Below, in pieces: positions 7,653 to 10,617 of a stretch of DNA of 10,617 bases. The stretch is taken from contig JAYSUQ010000191.1 in NCBI GenBank assembly GCA_043718985.1, forward strand, positions 1 to 10,617. The letters run 5' to 3'. A program made the position numbers and the translations under genes. The stretch is from UBA4416 sp043718985. GTDB taxonomy: Bacteria > Bacteroidota > Bacteroidia > B-17B0 > Aurantibacillaceae. Below the pieces are notes generated by a model. That model had not been told where the DNA came from, ran no database searches, and saw only the letters and a program-made list of their open reading frames with translations. Within the stretch, counting starts at the first letter, position 1. Every line of letters starts with the position of its first letter.

Positions 7653-8498
7653 ATGTTATCATTAACCCCATCCGAATTAGCTATACCACAACTACACCAC
7701 TATTTGTTAGGTGCAATTGGCCCACGCCCCATTTGTTTTGCAAGTACTATTGATGCGCAAGGCAACCATAACTTAGCGCCATTTAGTTTTTTTAATGTGT
7801 TTAGTGCCAAGCCGCCAATTGCAATTTTTTCGCCCAACTTAAGTGGCAAAACTGGCAAGGCAAAAGATACCCATTTAAACATTAAAGAGGTGCCCGAGTG
7901 TGTTATTAATATTGTAAATTTTAATATGGTGCAGCAAATGAGTTTAGCTAGTAGCCCATATGAAAAAGGGATAAACGAATTTACAAAAGCTGGCTTTACG
8001 GCAATTGCATCTGACCTTGTAAAACCAATGCGGGTTAAAGAAAGCCCTGTGCAACTAGAATGTAAAGTGTTTGAAGTAAAAGAAATTGGTAATTGCAACT
8101 TAGTGCTTTGCGAAATTGTGAAAATACATATTGATGAACGTATTTTAAATGAACATAATTTAATTGATCAACAAAAAATAGATTTAGTTGCCCGAATGGG
8201 TGGTAATTGGTATTGCAGAGCGCACGGCGATGCTTTATTTGAAATTGAAAAACCCATTACAACAATTGGTATTGGGGTTGATGTAATACCTCAACACATT
8301 AAAAGCAGTAAGGTTTTAACAGGTAATAACTTAGGGCAGTTGGGTAATGTTGAGGTGCTACCAACAAACAATGAAATTTTAGAATTTAATAAAACCCTAT
8401 TAATAACATTTGCAAACGAAAACGAAAAACACCTATACGCCAAAACGTTATTAGATGTAAACAAGGTTAAAGCCGCATGGTGTGTTTTGTTAGGATAG
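7653..8498 (+). CDS. Flavin reductase family protein (FMN-binding split barrel)
   Basis: This 281-residue cytoplasmic protein belongs to the flavin reductase-like, FMN-binding split-barrel family (DIM6/NTAB group). The N-terminal part has the classic sequence GAIGPRPICFASTID (20-34), then NLAPFSFFNVFSAKPP (40-55), which lines the flavin site, and a PNLSGKTGKAKDT segment (61-73). HLNIKEVPECVINIV (74-88) matches the conserved region after the flavin loop. Members bind FMN and reduce flavins with NAD(P)H, or serve as the reductase of two-component monooxygenases; the exact reaction is not determined by the sequence. The barrel should end near residue 190. Residues 200-281 form an additional C-terminal region with IGVDVIPQHIKSS and LTGNNLGQLGNVEVLP. 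It is the only plus-strand gene here, divergent from the DUF5686 operon and convergent with the T9SS gene. No monooxygenase partner is visible. Confidence 0.9.
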   Translation: MLSLTPSELAIPQLHHYLLGAIGPRPICFASTIDAQGNHNLAPFSFFNVFSAKPPIAIFSPNLSGKTGKAKDTHLNIKEVPECVINIVNFNMVQQMSLASSPYEKGINEFTKAGFTAIASDLVKPMRVKESPVQLECKVFEVKEIGNCNLVLCEIVKIHIDERILNEHNLIDQQKIDLVARMGGNWYCRAHGDALFEIEKPITTIGIGVDVIPQHIKSSKVLTGNNLGQLGNVEVLPTNNEILEFNKTLLITFANENEKHLYAKTLLDVNKVKAAWCVLLG

Positions 8499-8520
8499 AA
8501 AACACTTAAAATACTAACAA

Positions 8521-8556
8521 AAAAAAGCTGTTACCAATTAAAGTAACAGCTTTTTT
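8521..8556. terminator. Bidirectional intrinsic terminator between convergent genes
   Basis: A perfect 14-bp inverted repeat, AAAAAAGCTGTTAC (8521-8534) and GTAACAGCTTTTTT (8543-8556), surrounds an 8-nt loop. The flavin reductase gene ends 22 nt before it on the plus strand, and the T9SS gene ends 18 nt away on the minus strand. Both strands show a GC-containing stem followed by six T, so it can end transcription from both sides. Confidence 0.9.
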
Positions 8557-8574
8557 AATTTAAGATTAAACTAA

Positions 8575-10611
8575 TTATTTAGCAACTACAAATTTAGTAA
8601 CAACTGGTTTGCTGTTGTTAGCATTAACTTGTAAAAAATAAACGCCATTGTTAAAGTTATTTAAATCGATATTAACAGTGTTAGCACCAACTGTACCCGC
8701 TACTTTGCTTGTATAAACAACTTGACCAATATTGTTAGTAATAACAATAGCCATGTTTAAGTTATCGTTTAAAACAACTTCTAAAGTAGCTTTAGTTGTT
8801 GCTGGGTTAGGATATAAACCAAACCCTTTAATTTGAGTTGTTGTATTTACTAAGGCAGTTTTAGTTCCATATGTACCATTTGTAAAAGGTGCAGCAACTG
8901 TAAATGCAGATCCTAAAATTGTGTTATCATCAATGTAATAATGACTAACAGCAATATCACCATTTAACGATCCATCATCACTACCAGTAATAGATGTTGG
9001 GATTAAAAAATCTGAACCTGTTTTTTTAACTAATGGCGATGCATAAAACCAGTATGAGTTTAACTCAACACCTGTTTTACCAGTACTCATATTTTTTTTA
9101 GGTGTACGCATGCCAGTTAACATATTGTATCCAACCATTTGCACGTCGGGTAAAGTACTAATGTGGTTACCAGTAAATGTTGTATCACTATCGGCCCAGC
9201 TATAAAAAATACTATTACCATCTTTTGTGCGAGAAACTTGTATACGCGCATCGTAAGCAGCGTTAGTTGCACCCGTCCAGTTAGATTGTGCAGCTGTTGG
9301 GCCAGCACCGTGTAATGAATCAATAACTAAAGCAGACCATGCAGTACCTAAAGGATCAGAACTTACTGTTTTAAAATCTACAATATAATCCCATAAAAAA
9401 TTATAGTTAGCGCCATAAGTAAAGCTTAAACTATCAATGTTATCAGAGCTATTTGCACTAATTGTACAAACAAAATGTAAATCACCATTAGCATCAACAG
9501 TAGCGTCAGATCCCTCAGCTAATGAGAAGAAAGGCTTAACAATGTTAATGTTTGATGGAAATAAACGATCGGAAATTGTTGAAATTGTTGAAAAATCCAT
9601 TAATGGAGCATAACGTGCCCAACTTGCACCTGCATTAGATGTTTTATATACATAAGGATTTAATGTATTGCAAGCAGAATTTGTAGGTGCGTTAGCATCG
9701 GCTCCTATGAAAACAACATATCCAATTTGGCCATCTTCGCTCCAAGCTTGTTGCGACGATGTACCCCAAGAAACTCTATCTCCAGCACCATCAATTTTAA
9801 ATTTAGGTATTAAAGAGTCAATTGTCCAAGTAAATGCTCCAGCATTAAATACACCTTTATTTAACGCAGTTCCTCTCCATTTTTGAGTAGCAGCAGTTGT
9901 ACCATTAATGTCTTCATATAACCCACCAATAACATGCGCAACACCATCTGAGGTAACTTGTGGATCTGTACGAACAAAATCTTCTTTGCGTTGCGATGCA
10001 GTTAAAGCTAAATTATCTTGGTAAGTAACGTTTCCTTGATTAACAACGCTTCCTGCAACTAAAGGTTTAGATGCAAAAAAGCTACCTTGCCAGCTAGCAC
10101 CTGGATGCCAAGGGCCTGTACCTACTATAAATGCATTAGCAGGAGTTGTGTTACCTAATGGGTTGTAAATAGCGCCAGCTGGGTAACGGCATAATTTAGA
10201 TGCTTGCGATGCTAAAACTGTAGAATCCCAACTTACGCTGTTATTACTTGACCAAGCATAAATAACTGTTCCGCTGCTACCAGCAGTAACACCACTCCAA
10301 CCTGCTTGCTTACGAAAAATCATACCAACTGTGTTGATGTCTGGGTTGTAGCTTAATGCATTAGTTTCGGGAGTTAACACACCAAAAACATTAGTAGAAC
10401 CGCCCATACGTTTGTAAGGAGCAGCAACTTTTGCTGTTGTAGCATTAGTAATTACTGGAGCTGTAAATTGGTTATCTAAAGGCTCGGCCATTACTGGTTT
10501 AAATGTAACTGCTTTTTTTAACTGTACGTTAGCAGGCAATTGTCGGTTGTTTTGTGCAGTTATTGCTAAAGTAGCAAATGCAGCAAAACCAAATAGTAAT
10601 TGTTTTTTCAT
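8575..10611 (-). CDS. Secreted protein with C-terminal type IX secretion (T9SS type A) sorting domain; Asp-box/BNR-like body
   Basis: This 678-residue exported protein has a signal peptide at residues 1-19 (MKKQLLFGFAAFATLAITA, likely cut before Gln20). The body, about 65-590, is beta-rich with many Ser/Thr/Asn/Gly. Scattered motifs resemble degenerate Asp-boxes or BNR repeats (SSNNSVSW at 121-128, TSNAGASW at 324-331, WSEDGQIGYV at 290-299), suggesting a beta-propeller like those of sialidases and other secreted hydrolases. No catalytic site is clear. The final part (about 596-678) is a typical type A sorting domain. It begins FGLYPNPAT and shows VITNNIGQVVY, then NGVYFLQV and a C-terminal TKFVVAK, recognised by the T9SS for release or attachment at the cell surface. 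Its enzymatic or binding role is unknown. The ATG at 10611 lies 6 nt from the window edge, so the promoter is not visible. It ends facing the flavin reductase, with a shared terminator between them. Confidence 0.9.
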   Translation of the reverse strand: MKKQLLFGFAAFATLAITAQNNRQLPANVQLKKAVTFKPVMAEPLDNQFTAPVITNATTAKVAAPYKRMGGSTNVFGVLTPETNALSYNPDINTVGMIFRKQAGWSGVTAGSSGTVIYAWSSNNSVSWDSTVLASQASKLCRYPAGAIYNPLGNTTPANAFIVGTGPWHPGASWQGSFFASKPLVAGSVVNQGNVTYQDNLALTASQRKEDFVRTDPQVTSDGVAHVIGGLYEDINGTTAATQKWRGTALNKGVFNAGAFTWTIDSLIPKFKIDGAGDRVSWGTSSQQAWSEDGQIGYVVFIGADANAPTNSACNTLNPYVYKTSNAGASWARYAPLMDFSTISTISDRLFPSNINIVKPFFSLAEGSDATVDANGDLHFVCTISANSSDNIDSLSFTYGANYNFLWDYIVDFKTVSSDPLGTAWSALVIDSLHGAGPTAAQSNWTGATNAAYDARIQVSRTKDGNSIFYSWADSDTTFTGNHISTLPDVQMVGYNMLTGMRTPKKNMSTGKTGVELNSYWFYASPLVKKTGSDFLIPTSITGSDDGSLNGDIAVSHYYIDDNTILGSAFTVAAPFTNGTYGTKTALVNTTTQIKGFGLYPNPATTKATLEVVLNDNLNMAIVITNNIGQVVYTSKVAGTVGANTVNIDLNNFNNGVYFLQVNANNSKPVVTKFVVAK

Positions 10612-10617
10612 GACTTT

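Noticed and set aside
7700..8098. Open frame on the minus strand inside the flavin reductase gene
   Set aside because: It is fully covered by a gene with clear family motifs, and its own translation has no recognisable domain or start context.
9117..9323. Open frame on the minus strand inside the T9SS protein gene
   Set aside because: It lies in another frame of a long gene with an intact signal peptide and sorting domain and has no features of its own.

Overview
The window is AT-rich and gene-dense, with seven protein-coding genes and no RNA gene, mobile element or CRISPR array. It comes from a member of the Bacteroidota. The evidence is a protein with a C-terminal type IX secretion sorting domain, a DUF5686 outer-membrane protein carrying a carboxypeptidase-like regulatory domain, A-rich leaders without Shine-Dalgarno sequences, and promoter-like TTG/TAnnTTT pairs. 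I cannot place it below phylum level. It looks like chromosomal core or near-core sequence, not an accessory island.

Layout from left to right. A GNAT N-acetyltransferase (minus, cut by the left edge, start at 464) is separated by a perfect hairpin terminator (481-506) from a large flotillin/SPFH membrane protein (528-2465, minus). Next come adenine deaminase (2579-4207, minus) and the LPS-export ATPase LptB (4341-5066, minus). lptB lies 5 nt downstream of a DUF5686 outer-membrane protein (5072-7540, minus), so these two very probably form an operon. A 112-bp divergent intergenic region separates that operon from a flavin reductase-like FMN-binding protein (7653-8498, plus). A 14-bp perfect-stem hairpin (8521-8556) sits between the flavin reductase and a convergent secreted T9SS cargo protein (8575-10611, minus), whose start lies 6 nt from the right edge. 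No intergenic gap reaches 300 bp; the longest, 133 bp, lies between lptB and adenine deaminase.

How the genes relate. The DUF5686-lptB pair and the flotillin are cell-envelope functions. Adenine deaminase is purine salvage. The flavin reductase, GNAT and T9SS protein are stand-alone genes without visible pathway partners. I see no defence, toxin or biosynthetic system.

The most interesting object is the flotillin-like protein. Before its SPFH core it carries three extra copies of a module related to the first part of the SPFH domain, giving four tandem modules in all, an arrangement reminiscent of major vault protein. Its helical tail contains seven in-register 11-residue repeats. Directly upstream of it is a 10-bp direct repeat, spaced exactly 20 bp, that flanks a small inverted repeat and may be a regulatory site.
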